Below are positions 1 to 9,253 of a stretch of 49,638 nt of DNA, piece after piece (position 1 is the first letter of the stretch; every line of letters begins with the position of its first letter). The notes beneath the pieces were generated by a model. The model worked only from the letters and a program-made list of their open reading frames with translations, searched no databases and was not told the origin of the DNA. Source of the DNA: an uncultured bacterium (GTDB lineage: Bacteria > Bacteroidota > Bacteroidia > Bacteroidales > CAIWKO01); NCBI GenBank assembly GCA_903862465.1, contig CAIOYH010000201.1, positions 1 to 49,638 on the forward strand, in the 5' to 3' direction. The translations under genes were made by a program, and so were the position numbers.

Positions 1-282
1 AGAATTTCAGTATAGCCATCCACAACTGTTTTTGCTTATACTAGAATTTCAGTATAGCCATCCACAACTGTTTTTGCTTATACTAGAATTTCAGTATAGC
101 CATCCACAACTGTTTTTGCTTATACTAGAATTTCAGTATAACCATCCACAACTGTTTTTGCTTATACTAAATTTTCAGTATAGCCATCCACAACTGTTTT
201 TGCTTATACTAGATTTTCAGTATAGTCATCCACAACTGTTTTTGCTTATACTGAATTTCAGGATTGTTAATCACAACTGTAA
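1..282. repeat. 42-bp tandem repeat array, six full copies plus a decayed partial
   Basis: Six head-to-tail 42-bp units start at 1, 43, 85, 127, 169 and 211; a decayed seventh runs from 253 to about 282. Copies 1-3 are identical and copies 4-6 carry a few substitutions each. Each unit holds an AGTATA...TATACT inverted repeat and a conserved CATCCACAACTG core. The period is a multiple of three, so one + strand frame stays open through the array as a 14-residue repeat, but I do not regard it as a gene. The array begins at the first base of the window, so its true left end is unknown. It lies upstream of the gene at 441. Confidence 0.97.
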
Positions 283-440
283 ATAAACTAAAATATATTT
301 TCATTATTACTGTAACCTTTGTCTAAGGCTTTCGTAAAACCTCAATTAAAAGGAAAATATAAAAGAAAAAATAAGACATACATTTATTTATCATTAGACA
401 GGTTCAGAATTTTTTATTCACAAATTAAATTTTAAAAACG

Positions 441-1388
441 ATGATTGATTTACAAATATTTTTTATTGGGCTATTTTTAGGAATAGACATTACGCACGCA
501 CGTTTAGTGGTTTTTGCTTTAGACAACAAAGCCCGCATGGTGCTCAACAATCCCGAAGGCATTTATGATGATGCCATTGCAGCCACCGAAACTGCAGCCA
601 ATAACCTGCTTACACTGCTTCAACTCAAAAAAACTGACAAAAGCACACGCATTGGCGCCACTAGCAACAAAGGTGTTGCTCGCACGAATTTGGAAGTGTA
701 TATCGGCAACAAGATTGGTGTGGTTCGTGACAAATTTGGCGGCAAAAATGATCCACGCTTTAAAGCTACTTTTCCGGATAAGATGAAAGGTTTTTATAAT
801 AAAATAGAAACCGACTTTGATATCAATGTGGCTGCATTGATTGCCAAAGCACATCAATATTCGAGTGTGATAGGTGCTGATATAGAAACCAATTTGACAA
901 GTTTGTATCATATCTATACCACTGCGAGCGCCACTCAAATGGATGATAATGTTAAATGGAGTGCCGATATTGTGAACGAACAAATGGCAGCCGATGTGCT
1001 ATCTGACCAACTTACAGACAATGTGTTGATGATAGCTCATAACAATCGTCGTAGCACCACCGCTGCTAAGTTATATTTTGACACAACTTTGTTGTATCCT
1101 CAACAACAAAAACAAATTTTCAGACGCACGATTGCTGCTAATACCGAAATGGAAATTTGTCCTTTTGAATATCATGCAAGCAAACGTACTAAAGTTTTTG
1201 TCAAGGGAGTTGCCACACTTACTTTTGGCATGAAACTTTATGGTATCAAAATAGGCGAAACCCTTACCTTAGCAACAGGCGGCAAAGCTGATGTTGCCTT
1301 CGACTTTTATTACCATAATGGCACAAGCTTTTATGTGAAAAATAGTAGCGATAATGAGGGAGTATTTCAGTTCACTATTATGAAGTAA
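441..1388 (+). CDS. Unrecognised 315-aa protein
   Basis: I do not recognise this protein. It starts with a hydrophobic stretch of about 16 residues (IFFIGLFLGI) without a clear signal-peptidase site, followed by a mostly polar, mixed alpha/beta-looking chain. The C-terminal third (from about residue 225) is rich in short hydrophobic/glycine alternations that could form a beta domain. If the first ATG is wrong, the next candidate is Met33 at 537, which would remove the hydrophobic start. The gene stands alone: a tandem array lies upstream and a strong hairpin terminator follows 50 bases after the stop. The open frame is long, codon use looks normal and no competing frame is better, so I think it is real. 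A function cannot be given. Confidence 0.75.
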   Translation: MIDLQIFFIGLFLGIDITHARLVVFALDNKARMVLNNPEGIYDDAIAATETAANNLLTLLQLKKTDKSTRIGATSNKGVARTNLEVYIGNKIGVVRDKFGGKNDPRFKATFPDKMKGFYNKIETDFDINVAALIAKAHQYSSVIGADIETNLTSLYHIYTTASATQMDDNVKWSADIVNEQMAADVLSDQLTDNVLMIAHNNRRSTTAAKLYFDTTLLYPQQQKQIFRRTIAANTEMEICPFEYHASKRTKVFVKGVATLTFGMKLYGIKIGETLTLATGGKADVAFDFYYHNGTSFYVKNSSDNEGVFQFTIMK

Positions 1389-1440
1389 TGCTTGAATGCG
1401 ATTCTGAAAAATATTTTTACATTAACCGAACCTAAACCCT

Positions 1441-1469
1441 AAAGGCTTGCTTGATAGCGAGCCTTTTTT
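1441..1469 (+). terminator. Rho-independent terminator
   Basis: An 11-bp stem (AAAGGCTTGCT pairing with AGCGAGCCTTT, one G-T pair) with a TGAT loop is followed by a T run. It lies about 50 bases after the 315-aa gene and fits as its terminator. Confidence 0.85.
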
Positions 1470-1583
1470 ATTCTCATCCCAACAATAACAATTCAACAAT
1501 TCAACCATCTAACAATCCCACCATTTACCCAATGACCACTCCATGACCAATAAATGACCACAAATGACGATTAATGACCCCTC

Positions 1584-4025
1584 CTATTTACTCCCCGAAA
1601 TCTTCAAACTCAGTTTCAAAGCGACGTTCTTCAATGGATTTTCGAAGGCATAATAGCCATAGCGATAAAAACCGCCAATGCCGACTTTCAGATAGGCTAG
1701 ATTGAAGAGTTTGAGGCGCACCAAATTATCTATGATTAGCCCCGACTCGAAATACCAATTGTTGGGCACCTTGAAGTCAATACCCGTATGGTTTTCCGCG
1801 TCCTTCAGCGTGCCATAAAGCACCCCTTGACTCAGGCTCAACTCGGGTTTGAAATTGCCGATATGGAAAAGATTGCTGCCGAAATTATGACTGCCAAACA
1901 GCATCACATAACGGTCGTAGAGAAACTCATCCACCCGCATGGTTTGGAACGAATTGCGGAAATAAAACGTAAAACTAGTGCTGAACGAGCCTTTCCCTTT
2001 AAACAGTTTGGCATAAGGAACGCTACCCAACACCACACCTGCCTCACCAAACAAACTCGTTTTGCCGAAATGCTTTATGAGGAAGTTTTTCTCAATAGCT
2101 CCTTCCACTTTGTCGTAGCGATACATGCCCCCCAACAGATTATTGAAGCCATGGATGTAGGTCAGATACACCACGGGATAATTCGTACCCATGGTAAACC
2201 GCTGATTGAAAGCATCAATAAGTTTCTCTTTATAGGCATAGCGCAAACCGAGTTGCACCTCCGTAAAGTGATAGGTGTGCGTGGAGTCGCTTCCCTTCGG
2301 CAAATAAAAATAGGCATACTCAGGCATATGAATTTCGCTGTTGCCCGACAGGGAAACCTGCAAATAGCGAAACGTGCGGAACCGAAACTGCGCCGAAATC
2401 TTCTCCACGCGGTCAATTTTGTCCAACAAATAATCGGTCCAATAGCTTGAGTTGCTATAGCGATAGAGGTTGGTGGTGCCCGGGCTTTCCAAGTCCTTAA
2501 AGTAAGTGAAACCCAATTTCACTTCATGTTTTTTCGACAAAGTGAAGTCCAAATTGCCACCATATTTCCATTCTTTGTCCCAAAATCCATAACCGAAATA
2601 TCCACCTAGGGAAGCCCATCGCAAAATCCTTTCGTTCGTACGAGCGCCCAATCCCACACGTATGCCCTCTATATTATTATATTGAAAAAGATATTCCAAA
2701 CCCAAATCAAACACGCTCAGGGGCAGATAGCCATCCAAAATCTTTTCGGCAGCTTTCGATATATAATCAAAATTGGTCTTCTTGCCCAAGGAATCTATCG
2801 TCCGATAGGTCTTCATTTCCTTCACAGTCAGGGTATCTTTCCTGTGCTGAGTCCAATAAATGGAATCATGCTTGCCCGCGCCATCCTGAAAAATGATGTT
2901 GCTCGGACCAAAGTCGCTGTTTTTTATCGCCGCATCAAAGTCAATATCGCTGATATAGCTTCGCCCATGCAACACCATGCCCACTTTTTCGGAGGGATAA
3001 TTCGGTAGTACCCAATCATAATTCAGTTGTATGGGAAACCAATGCCGATTGTTGGCAAAGGCATACATTTGCTGAATTTTGATAGACCATAAGCCCGCTT
3101 CGGCAGGTTCGGCTATCACACTTTGGATAGCATATCTATTTGAATTGATATACAATACGCCCTTCAATCCGTTGAAGTTTTTTCCCCTTTCGGGATAAAA
3201 GGAAATCACAAACACGGTGTCGCGATTGTCATAGAGGGTGTCTTCCAACTGATAATGATATCTGCCGATGCTTCCATTGGCGATGGGATTCAGATAATCT
3301 TTCACATCGGTGATGGTCAACGAAATAAAATCCTTATAAAAAGAAAACGGCTGAATGTCTGTAGCCAACGAACTGAAGTTCGGGTCAGAAAAACCCGAAA
3401 CGCGTGTGCCCAAAACGCTTTCCTGACTCCTGCCATGCAGATAAATCCGCTCGGTATTCGACTCCATCATCATGATATATTGTTGTTCCGATAGACGCCT
3501 CAAGCGCAGAAAGGTGCTATCGTCTTTCACCTTCGATTCGGGGTCGGAGTTGATGGCATACTTGGATTTGTCGAGATAATATTCTGCAGAAAGTTTGTTA
3601 TAGGATTTATATTTGAAAGCGGGAATCTTTTCGGGGTCGTTCGCCTCGCGATTGGCTATGACTTTACGGATGATACGATGCGCGGGATTCTCCACAGGAA
3701 AAATATCTACGCCTTTCAGTTCAATTTCCTTGCGCAACAACGTAATCACTAGATTCCGCGTTTCGTTTTCCACCTTGATAGTCCTCGATTGATAGCCCAC
3801 ATACGACAAACGCAACTGATGAATTTGGCTAGCAGATTTCAACACAAAATTGCCATCAATATCCGTAGTGATACCATTTACGCCATTATTGATGATGATG
3901 TTCACAAAAGCCAAAGGTGTCCCCGTAACGGAATCCAACACCTTTCCGCTCACGCTATGCTGCGAAAACGAACGGAAAGCAAAACATATCAAAAACAAAG
4001 TGACGAGGAAAAATCTATATTTCAT
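1584..4025 (-). CDS. DUF5686 / carboxypeptidase-like regulatory domain outer-membrane protein
   Basis: An 813-aa protein with a Sec signal peptide (about residues 1-22, ending FRSFSQ). A carboxypeptidase-regulatory-like beta-sandwich follows at about 24-105 (VSGKVLDSVTGTPLAFVNI and TDIDGNFVL motifs). The DUF5686 segment starts near NPAHRIIRKVI and KYKSYNKL, and a long beta-strand-rich region ends in KLSLKISG, which suggests an outer-membrane barrel. This architecture is common in Bacteroidota and resembles TonB-dependent transducers without a plug; its substrate and role are not established. Length is normal for the family. It is monocistronic, with a 180-base gap upstream that contains a dispersed repeat. 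Confidence 0.88.
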   Translation of the reverse strand: MKYRFFLVTLFLICFAFRSFSQHSVSGKVLDSVTGTPLAFVNIIINNGVNGITTDIDGNFVLKSASQIHQLRLSYVGYQSRTIKVENETRNLVITLLRKEIELKGVDIFPVENPAHRIIRKVIANREANDPEKIPAFKYKSYNKLSAEYYLDKSKYAINSDPESKVKDDSTFLRLRRLSEQQYIMMMESNTERIYLHGRSQESVLGTRVSGFSDPNFSSLATDIQPFSFYKDFISLTITDVKDYLNPIANGSIGRYHYQLEDTLYDNRDTVFVISFYPERGKNFNGLKGVLYINSNRYAIQSVIAEPAEAGLWSIKIQQMYAFANNRHWFPIQLNYDWVLPNYPSEKVGMVLHGRSYISDIDFDAAIKNSDFGPSNIIFQDGAGKHDSIYWTQHRKDTLTVKEMKTYRTIDSLGKKTNFDYISKAAEKILDGYLPLSVFDLGLEYLFQYNNIEGIRVGLGARTNERILRWASLGGYFGYGFWDKEWKYGGNLDFTLSKKHEVKLGFTYFKDLESPGTTNLYRYSNSSYWTDYLLDKIDRVEKISAQFRFRTFRYLQVSLSGNSEIHMPEYAYFYLPKGSDSTHTYHFTEVQLGLRYAYKEKLIDAFNQRFTMGTNYPVVYLTYIHGFNNLLGGMYRYDKVEGAIEKNFLIKHFGKTSLFGEAGVVLGSVPYAKLFKGKGSFSTSFTFYFRNSFQTMRVDEFLYDRYVMLFGSHNFGSNLFHIGNFKPELSLSQGVLYGTLKDAENHTGIDFKVPNNWYFESGLIIDNLVRLKLFNLAYLKVGIGGFYRYGYYAFENPLKNVALKLSLKISGSK

Positions 4026-4112
4026 GAAGCAATTAAGAAGGATATTTTTGAAAAAGAATATGAATAACGTAAGAATAATGACAAATCGTTTATCAGTACG
4101 ATAAATTCATGA

Positions 4113-4165
4113 TTTAAGTTTCTCTGTGCATCTCTTTTTTTCTCTCCGCGAATCTCTGTGTTTAT
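4113..4165 (-). repeat. Copy of a short dispersed CACAGAG-type repeat
   Basis: Read on the minus strand the segment is rich in the words CACAGAG, GCGGAGAGA and AGAGA. It resembles two + strand segments at 23809-23864 and 48064-48110 that share the ACACAGAGA/ACACTAAGA vocabulary. The copies are loose, not exact, and lie between genes. Confidence 0.5.
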
Positions 4166-4205
4166 TCTTAAAGAAGAAAATAGCTAAATTCATCAATCTT
4201 AAAGC

Positions 4206-5519
4206 TCAAACAACCACCTCACCTTTCAAAGTCCCCGAGGTGCAATCCGTGATGCGCACCTGAACATAATCGCCCATAGTGTGTTCCGTATCAGTAAACA
4301 CCACCACTTTGTTTTGCGAAGTGCGCCCTGTCAGTTGTGTCGCCGAACGTTTGGAAGTGCCCTCCACCAACACCTCGAACACCTTGCCCTTATCTCTTTT
4401 ATTGCTGACCATAGAAAGTTCACGTTGCAAAGCGATGATATCGTTCAATCGTTGTGTCTTCACATCCTCGGGAACGTCGTCCTTCAAGGTTTCGGCGGCT
4501 TTGGTTCCTTCGCGTTGCGAATATTTAAACATAAAGGCATAATCAATCTTTGCGGCTCGCATCGCAGATAGGGTATCCTGATGGTCTTGATCGGTCTCAG
4601 TACAAAATCCTGCAATAATATCTGTTGAAATAGCGCAATCAGGAATCTTTTTATAAATGGCGTCAACTCTACTTAGATAATAATCGCGCGTATATCTGCG
4701 ATTCATAAGCTTCAACATCGCATCACTACCCGATTGCAAGGGAAGATGTATCGCTTTGCAGATATTTGGATAGGCAGCCACCACATCAATTAAGTCATCG
4801 GACAAATCCTTGGGATGCGAGGTAGCAAAGCGGATGCGGAGTGCGGGATTAATTTCAGCCACCATAGCCATCAATTTCGGGAAACCTATATTATTAAAGG
4901 TATAAGAATTCACATTTTGCCCCAACAGGGTGATTTCTTTGAAACCATCGTCAAACAATTTGCGAGCTTCCGCCACTATAGTTTCGGGCTCGCGGCTTCT
5001 TTCCTTCCCCCGCGTGAAAGGAACCACACAATAGGAACAAAAATTCTGACATCCCCGCATAATAGAAATGAAAGCCGAAATGCCATTGGTGTTTATCCTT
5101 ACGGGATTGATGTCCGCGTATGTTTCTTCTGCAGATAGCATCACATTGAATGCCTTATGCCCCCCTTCAATAGAAGCTATCAACTGCGGCAACTCGCGAT
5201 AGGAATCGGGTCCTGCCACCAAATCCACCACACCCTCGGCAAACAACTCTTCTTTCAAACGTTCTGCCATACATCCAAGCAAGCCTATAATTAGACTCTT
5301 GTTTTTCCTCTTCAGGTATTTCAAATGCGTCAAACGGTTAAAAACTTTCTGTTCGGCATTCTCGCGAATCGAACAAGTGTTCAACAGAATTAAATCTGCC
5401 TTATTCATGTCGGGTTCAAATTCGAAGAAATTATTTTTCAACACCGATGCAATAATTTCACTGTCCGAAAAATTCATCTGACAGCCGTAAGTTTCAATAT
5501 AAAAGCCTTTTTTTTCCAT
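4206..5519 (-). CDS. miaB: tRNA-2-methylthio-N6-dimethylallyladenosine synthase MiaB
   Basis: A 437-aa radical-SAM methylthiotransferase that adds the 2-methylthio group to i6A37 of tRNAs reading UNN codons. The N-terminal UPF0004 domain holds the three cysteines of the auxiliary [4Fe-4S] cluster: C13 (YGCQMN), C49 (NTCSIRENA) and C83 (LGCMAERLK). The radical-SAM motif C157-x3-C161-x2-C164 lies in RGCQNFCSYCVVPFTRG, and a TRAM tRNA-binding domain closes the protein. The frame is open to 5606, but I start at 5519 because the next residues (MEKKGFYIETYGCQMNF) match the family start and a TACCTTTGC promoter element at 5536-5544 lies inside the longer version. It is divergent from topA. Confidence 0.96.
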   Translation of the reverse strand: MEKKGFYIETYGCQMNFSDSEIIASVLKNNFFEFEPDMNKADLILLNTCSIRENAEQKVFNRLTHLKYLKRKNKSLIIGLLGCMAERLKEELFAEGVVDLVAGPDSYRELPQLIASIEGGHKAFNVMLSAEETYADINPVRINTNGISAFISIMRGCQNFCSYCVVPFTRGKERSREPETIVAEARKLFDDGFKEITLLGQNVNSYTFNNIGFPKLMAMVAEINPALRIRFATSHPKDLSDDLIDVVAAYPNICKAIHLPLQSGSDAMLKLMNRRYTRDYYLSRVDAIYKKIPDCAISTDIIAGFCTETDQDHQDTLSAMRAAKIDYAFMFKYSQREGTKAAETLKDDVPEDVKTQRLNDIIALQRELSMVSNKRDKGKVFEVLVEGTSKRSATQLTGRTSQNKVVVFTDTEHTMGDYVQVRITDCTSGTLKGEVVV

Positions 5520-5535
5520 ACAAATTAAATCGTCT

Positions 5536-5544
5536 GCAAAGGTA
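5536..5544 (-). promoter_or_regulatory. Probable -7 promoter element of miaB
   Basis: TACCTTTGC on the minus strand matches the Bacteroidota TAnnTTTG element and lies 17 bases before the chosen miaB start. No good TTG is seen 18-20 bases further upstream. Its place inside the upstream extension of the frame argues for the shorter MiaB. Confidence 0.6.
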
Positions 5545-5599
5545 ATCAAAACAAACTGTTTAAAAATAAATAGCCGCTGAAAATAAAAAATTGTTTTTC

Positions 5600-5631
5600 T
5601 TTGCAAAAATTATCAATTTTACCTATATTTA
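5600..5631 (+). promoter_or_regulatory. Possible promoter of topA, giving an almost leaderless mRNA
   Basis: TTTG at 5600-5603 and TATATTTA at 5624-5631 are separated by 20 bases, which fits the Bacteroidota -33/-7 arrangement. Transcription would start within a few bases of the topA ATG at 5638, so the message would have nearly no leader. The last base of the -7 box is A instead of G. Confidence 0.45.
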
Positions 5632-5637
5632 AAATAC

Positions 5638-8076
5638 ATGATAAAAAACCTTGTTATAGTCGAATCACCGGCAAAAGCAAAAACCATAGAAAACTTTTTA
5701 GGAAAGGATTATGTAGTCAAATCCTGCTTCGGTCATATCCGCGATTTATCCACAAAGGATATAAGTATTGACATTGATAATGGCTTTATGCCGCTGTATG
5801 AAATCCCCACTGACAAAGCAAAAGTAGTAACAGAACTAAAGAAAAGCGCTAAGGAAGCCGAAACGGTTTGGTTAGCATCCGATGAAGACCGCGAAGGAGA
5901 AGCCATTTCTTGGCACTTGGCGGAAGCACTGAATTTAGACCAAACAAAAACCAAACGCATTGTTTTTCACGAAATCACCAAGAATGCGATAACGGAAGCC
6001 ATTTCAAATCCCCGCACCATCAACATTGATTTGGTGAATGCGCAACAGGCTCGCCGCGTCCTCGACCGCTTGGTTGGCTATGAGTTGTCACCATTATTAT
6101 GGAGAAAGATTCGTCCGGCTTTGTCTGCCGGAAGAGTTCAATCTGTTGCCGTCAAATTGGTTGTGGAACGCGAAGATGAAATAAAAAACTTCAATGTAAC
6201 GTCTTATTTTAAAGTAACAGGTAACTTTTCCATATTTAAAGATAGTAAGACCTATAAAGTAAAAGCGGACTTATCCTCACGGTATAAAACCAAAGAAGAA
6301 GCAGAAACATTTCTAAAAAAATGCATAGGTGCAAAGTATATTGTACAAGACGTTGAAACAAAACCAACAAAAAAATCACCTGCACCACCCTTCACCACAT
6401 CGACACTGCAACAGGAAGCGAGCCGCAAACTCGGTTTTTCCGTTACACGAACCATGGTGATTGCGCAGCAATTGTACGAAGATGGAAAAATAACCTATAT
6501 GCGTACCGATTCTGTAAACTTGTCCAACATGGCATTAGCTATGGCGAAAAACGAAATTGAAATAGCTTTCGGCGAAAACTATGTAAAGATTCGCAACTAC
6601 AAAACTAAAAGCAAAGGTGCGCAAGAAGCCCATGAAGCTATTCGACCCACCTATATGAATAAAAGTAGCATCAGTGGAACTAACGACCAAAAGAAGCTAT
6701 ATGATTTAATTTGGAAACGTACTATCGCATCTCAGATGAGCGATGCCGAATTGGAGAAAACCAATATAAATATAGGTAGTAAATCGTTTCAGGAGCTATT
6801 TATCGCAAGCGGTGAAATCATCAAATTTGATGGATTCTTAAAAGTTTATCTAGAATCTTCTGACGAAGAAGATGAAGAAACACAAAAAGGATTGCTCCCT
6901 CCAATTAAGAAAAACGATGTACTCGACGCGGAAGAAATCACTGCTTTGGAACGTTTCACACAGCATCTACCACGATATACAGAAGCAAGCCTCGTAAAGA
7001 AACTCGAAGAACTAGGCATCGGCAGGCCTTCTACTTTTGCACCAACTATCTCCACCATTCAGAAAAGAGAATATGTTGTGATTGAGAGCAAAGACGGACT
7101 CAACCGCAACTTTGTATGTCTGACACTGATTGACACAACAATTTCAGAAACCACAAGAACTGAAAACACAGGTGCTGAAAAAGCAAAACTATTTCCAACG
7201 GACATAGGTGGTTTGGTTACCAATTTCTTGTCAGAACATTTCAAAAACATCCTCGATTATAACTTCACAGCAAAAGTCGAAAAAGAATTTGACGAAATTG
7301 CTGATGGGAATTTGGTATGGAATGACATGATAAAAGAATTCTACGTCCCATTTCATGAACAGATTAACGAAACACAGAAAACTTCTAAAAAAGTAAGCGG
7401 TGAACGTCATTTAGGTGTGGATATAGCTTCAGGTAAAAACGTATATGTAAAACTCGGACGCTTTGGTCCCATGATTCAGATTGGAGAAAACACCGATGAA
7501 GAAAAACCGAAGTTTGTTGGTTTATTAAAAAGCCAATCCATGGATACTATCACGCTCGAAGAAGGATTAGCACTTTTCCTATTCCCCAAATTGATTGGAA
7601 ACTATCAAGATGAAGATGTTTTCGTTGGTTTTGGTCGTTTCGGACCTTACATAAGACATAAAGGAACATTCACTTCATTGCAGAAGACTGATGATCCATT
7701 AACTGTTACTTTACCAAGAGCCATTGAGCTTATCATAGAGAAAAGCATTAAAAACGAAAAGACCTATATCAAAGAATTTGCGGAAAACCCTGAAGTGAAA
7801 GTGATAAACGGGCGTTATGGACCTTACATTTCTGCCATGAAGCAGAATTACAAAATCCCAAAAGGTACGAAACCCGAAGGGCTTACTTTAGAGGATTGTC
7901 TAAAAATTGCTAGCGAAACTGAAACCACTAGTAAACCAAAAAGAACATTTGTTGCTAAAAAAGAAGCTGCTCCTAAAAAAGCTACAACAAAAACACCTTC
8001 AGCAAAGAAAACCACTACAGCGAAAAAGACTACAGTTAAAAAATCAAGCTCGAAAACAAAGAAAACCACAACTTAA
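5638..8076 (+). CDS. topA: DNA topoisomerase I
   Basis: An 812-aa type IA topoisomerase that relaxes negative supercoils by passing one strand through a transient single-strand break. The N-terminal Toprim domain shows LVIVESPAKAKTIE (catalytic Glu) and the acidic SDEDREGEAI motif. The active-site tyrosine is Y287 in ITYMRTDS. After the core there are glycine-rich C-terminal repeats (VFVGFGRFGPYIRHKG, VINGRYGPYIS) in place of cysteine zinc fingers. The tail from about residue 765 is built of Lys/Thr/Ala, a likely nonspecific DNA-binding extension. The next gene starts one base after the stop, so the two are probably cotranscribed. Confidence 0.98.
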   Translation: MIKNLVIVESPAKAKTIENFLGKDYVVKSCFGHIRDLSTKDISIDIDNGFMPLYEIPTDKAKVVTELKKSAKEAETVWLASDEDREGEAISWHLAEALNLDQTKTKRIVFHEITKNAITEAISNPRTINIDLVNAQQARRVLDRLVGYELSPLLWRKIRPALSAGRVQSVAVKLVVEREDEIKNFNVTSYFKVTGNFSIFKDSKTYKVKADLSSRYKTKEEAETFLKKCIGAKYIVQDVETKPTKKSPAPPFTTSTLQQEASRKLGFSVTRTMVIAQQLYEDGKITYMRTDSVNLSNMALAMAKNEIEIAFGENYVKIRNYKTKSKGAQEAHEAIRPTYMNKSSISGTNDQKKLYDLIWKRTIASQMSDAELEKTNINIGSKSFQELFIASGEIIKFDGFLKVYLESSDEEDEETQKGLLPPIKKNDVLDAEEITALERFTQHLPRYTEASLVKKLEELGIGRPSTFAPTISTIQKREYVVIESKDGLNRNFVCLTLIDTTISETTRTENTGAEKAKLFPTDIGGLVTNFLSEHFKNILDYNFTAKVEKEFDEIADGNLVWNDMIKEFYVPFHEQINETQKTSKKVSGERHLGVDIASGKNVYVKLGRFGPMIQIGENTDEEKPKFVGLLKSQSMDTITLEEGLALFLFPKLIGNYQDEDVFVGFGRFGPYIRHKGTFTSLQKTDDPLTVTLPRAIELIIEKSIKNEKTYIKEFAENPEVKVINGRYGPYISAMKQNYKIPKGTKPEGLTLEDCLKIASETETTSKPKRTFVAKKEAAPKKATTKTPSAKKTTTAKKTTVKKSSSKTKKTTT

Positions 8077-8077
8077 T

Positions 8078-9253
8078 ATGGACATATCAATTTATTTTGA
8101 ACCGATAAAACTAAAAAGTATATTGGATACGGATAACTTACATCCGAATCAACTATACAATTTTGTAAAGATTTTCGGAACAGACATGTCCTTTCCTGAT
8201 ATTGATGAAGTGGATATCGCTATAGTGGGAGTAAATGAAGGTCGTTCGGCGGTAAACAATTTACAATGCTCAAAAGCACCTGACGCGGTTAGAAAATATT
8301 TGTACGCTTTGTATAAACCTAATTTCAACCTAAACATTATTGACTTAGGTAATATTAAACCAGGGAAGACTATTAATGACACCTATTTTGCTTTTCGTGA
8401 TGTAGTTGCCACACTATTGAAAAAAAATATTGTACCTATTATTATTGGCGGTGGTCAGGATCTTACTTTCGCCAATTATTTGGCTTATGAATCTATCGGG
8501 AAAATAATAAATATTGTTACGGTTGACCCTGCCTTTGATTTGGGAGATACTGAAAGCCCTCTAACTTCACGAACCTATTTAAACAAAATCATTACCCATC
8601 AACCCAGTTATCTATTTAATTTTTCGAACATTGGTTATCAAACTTATTTTGTAGATTCAGCTGCTATTGATCTGATGAAAAAGCTTTATTTTGATACGAA
8701 TCGTTTAGGTTCTGTCCAAGCGGATATAGAAGAAGTTGAGCCGATGGTTAGAAATGCCGATATGATCTCCATAGATATTTCATCCGTACGCCACTCAGAT
8801 GCCCCAGGAAACGAAAATGCAAGTCCAAATGGATTCTATGGTGAAGAGTTATGTCGAATTATGCGTTATGCAGGGCTAAGCGACAAACTTAGCACTATAG
8901 GTATTTACGAGATAAACCCGGAAAAGGATATCAACGGTCAAACTGCTCATTTAGCAGCTCAGGCTATTTGGTATTTTGTTGATGGTTTTTATAACCGCAA
9001 ATTCGACTTTCCGGTAAAAGATAAAAAAGATTATATCAAATACAGAGTTGTAATCAAGGAACTTCAAAATGAAATTGTATTTTATAAAAGTAAAAAAAGC
9101 GATCGTTGGTGGATGGAAGTCCCGTGTCCCACCCGCCTAAAATCTAAATACGAACGTCATTATTTAGTCCCTTGTTCCTATAAAGATTATCAAACAGCGA
9201 TGAAAGAAGAAATCCCCGACCGTTGGTGGCAAGCATATCAAAAACTGATGTAA
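8078..9253 (+). CDS. Ureohydrolase (arginase/formimidoylglutamase)-fold protein with degenerate metal site
   Basis: A 391-aa protein of the arginase superfamily. The frame is open from 7907, inside topA, but ATG 8078 lies directly after the topA stop and gives the expected start MDISIYF. Active members bind two Mn ions through GGGHD, DAHxD and SxDxD motifs. Here these read GGGQD (Q127), DPAFD (150-154) and SIDIS (231-235): both histidines and one aspartate are replaced. I infer that it is not a normal Mn-dependent ureohydrolase. It sits between topA and the porP-gldKLMN genes, a neighbourhood I recall from other Bacteroidota, so a role in the type IX system is possible but unproven. Such genes are usually labelled formimidoylglutamase, which is doubtful here. 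Confidence 0.85.
   Translation: MDISIYFEPIKLKSILDTDNLHPNQLYNFVKIFGTDMSFPDIDEVDIAIVGVNEGRSAVNNLQCSKAPDAVRKYLYALYKPNFNLNIIDLGNIKPGKTINDTYFAFRDVVATLLKKNIVPIIIGGGQDLTFANYLAYESIGKIINIVTVDPAFDLGDTESPLTSRTYLNKIITHQPSYLFNFSNIGYQTYFVDSAAIDLMKKLYFDTNRLGSVQADIEEVEPMVRNADMISIDISSVRHSDAPGNENASPNGFYGEELCRIMRYAGLSDKLSTIGIYEINPEKDINGQTAHLAAQAIWYFVDGFYNRKFDFPVKDKKDYIKYRVVIKELQNEIVFYKSKKSDRWWMEVPCPTRLKSKYERHYLVPCSYKDYQTAMKEEIPDRWWQAYQKLM

Noticed and set aside
1-252. CATCCACA words as DnaA boxes of an origin
   Set aside because: Two of nine bases differ from TTATNCACA in every unit, and no dnaA, dnaN or AT-rich unwinding region is near.
1-282. CRISPR array
   Set aside because: Units are contiguous without spacers, and no cas gene is present in the window. 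The same applies to the other arrays.
32-286. 84-aa open frame over the 42-bp array
   Set aside because: It exists only because the unit is 14 stop-free codons; there is no start context, and the C-terminus is just decayed repeat.
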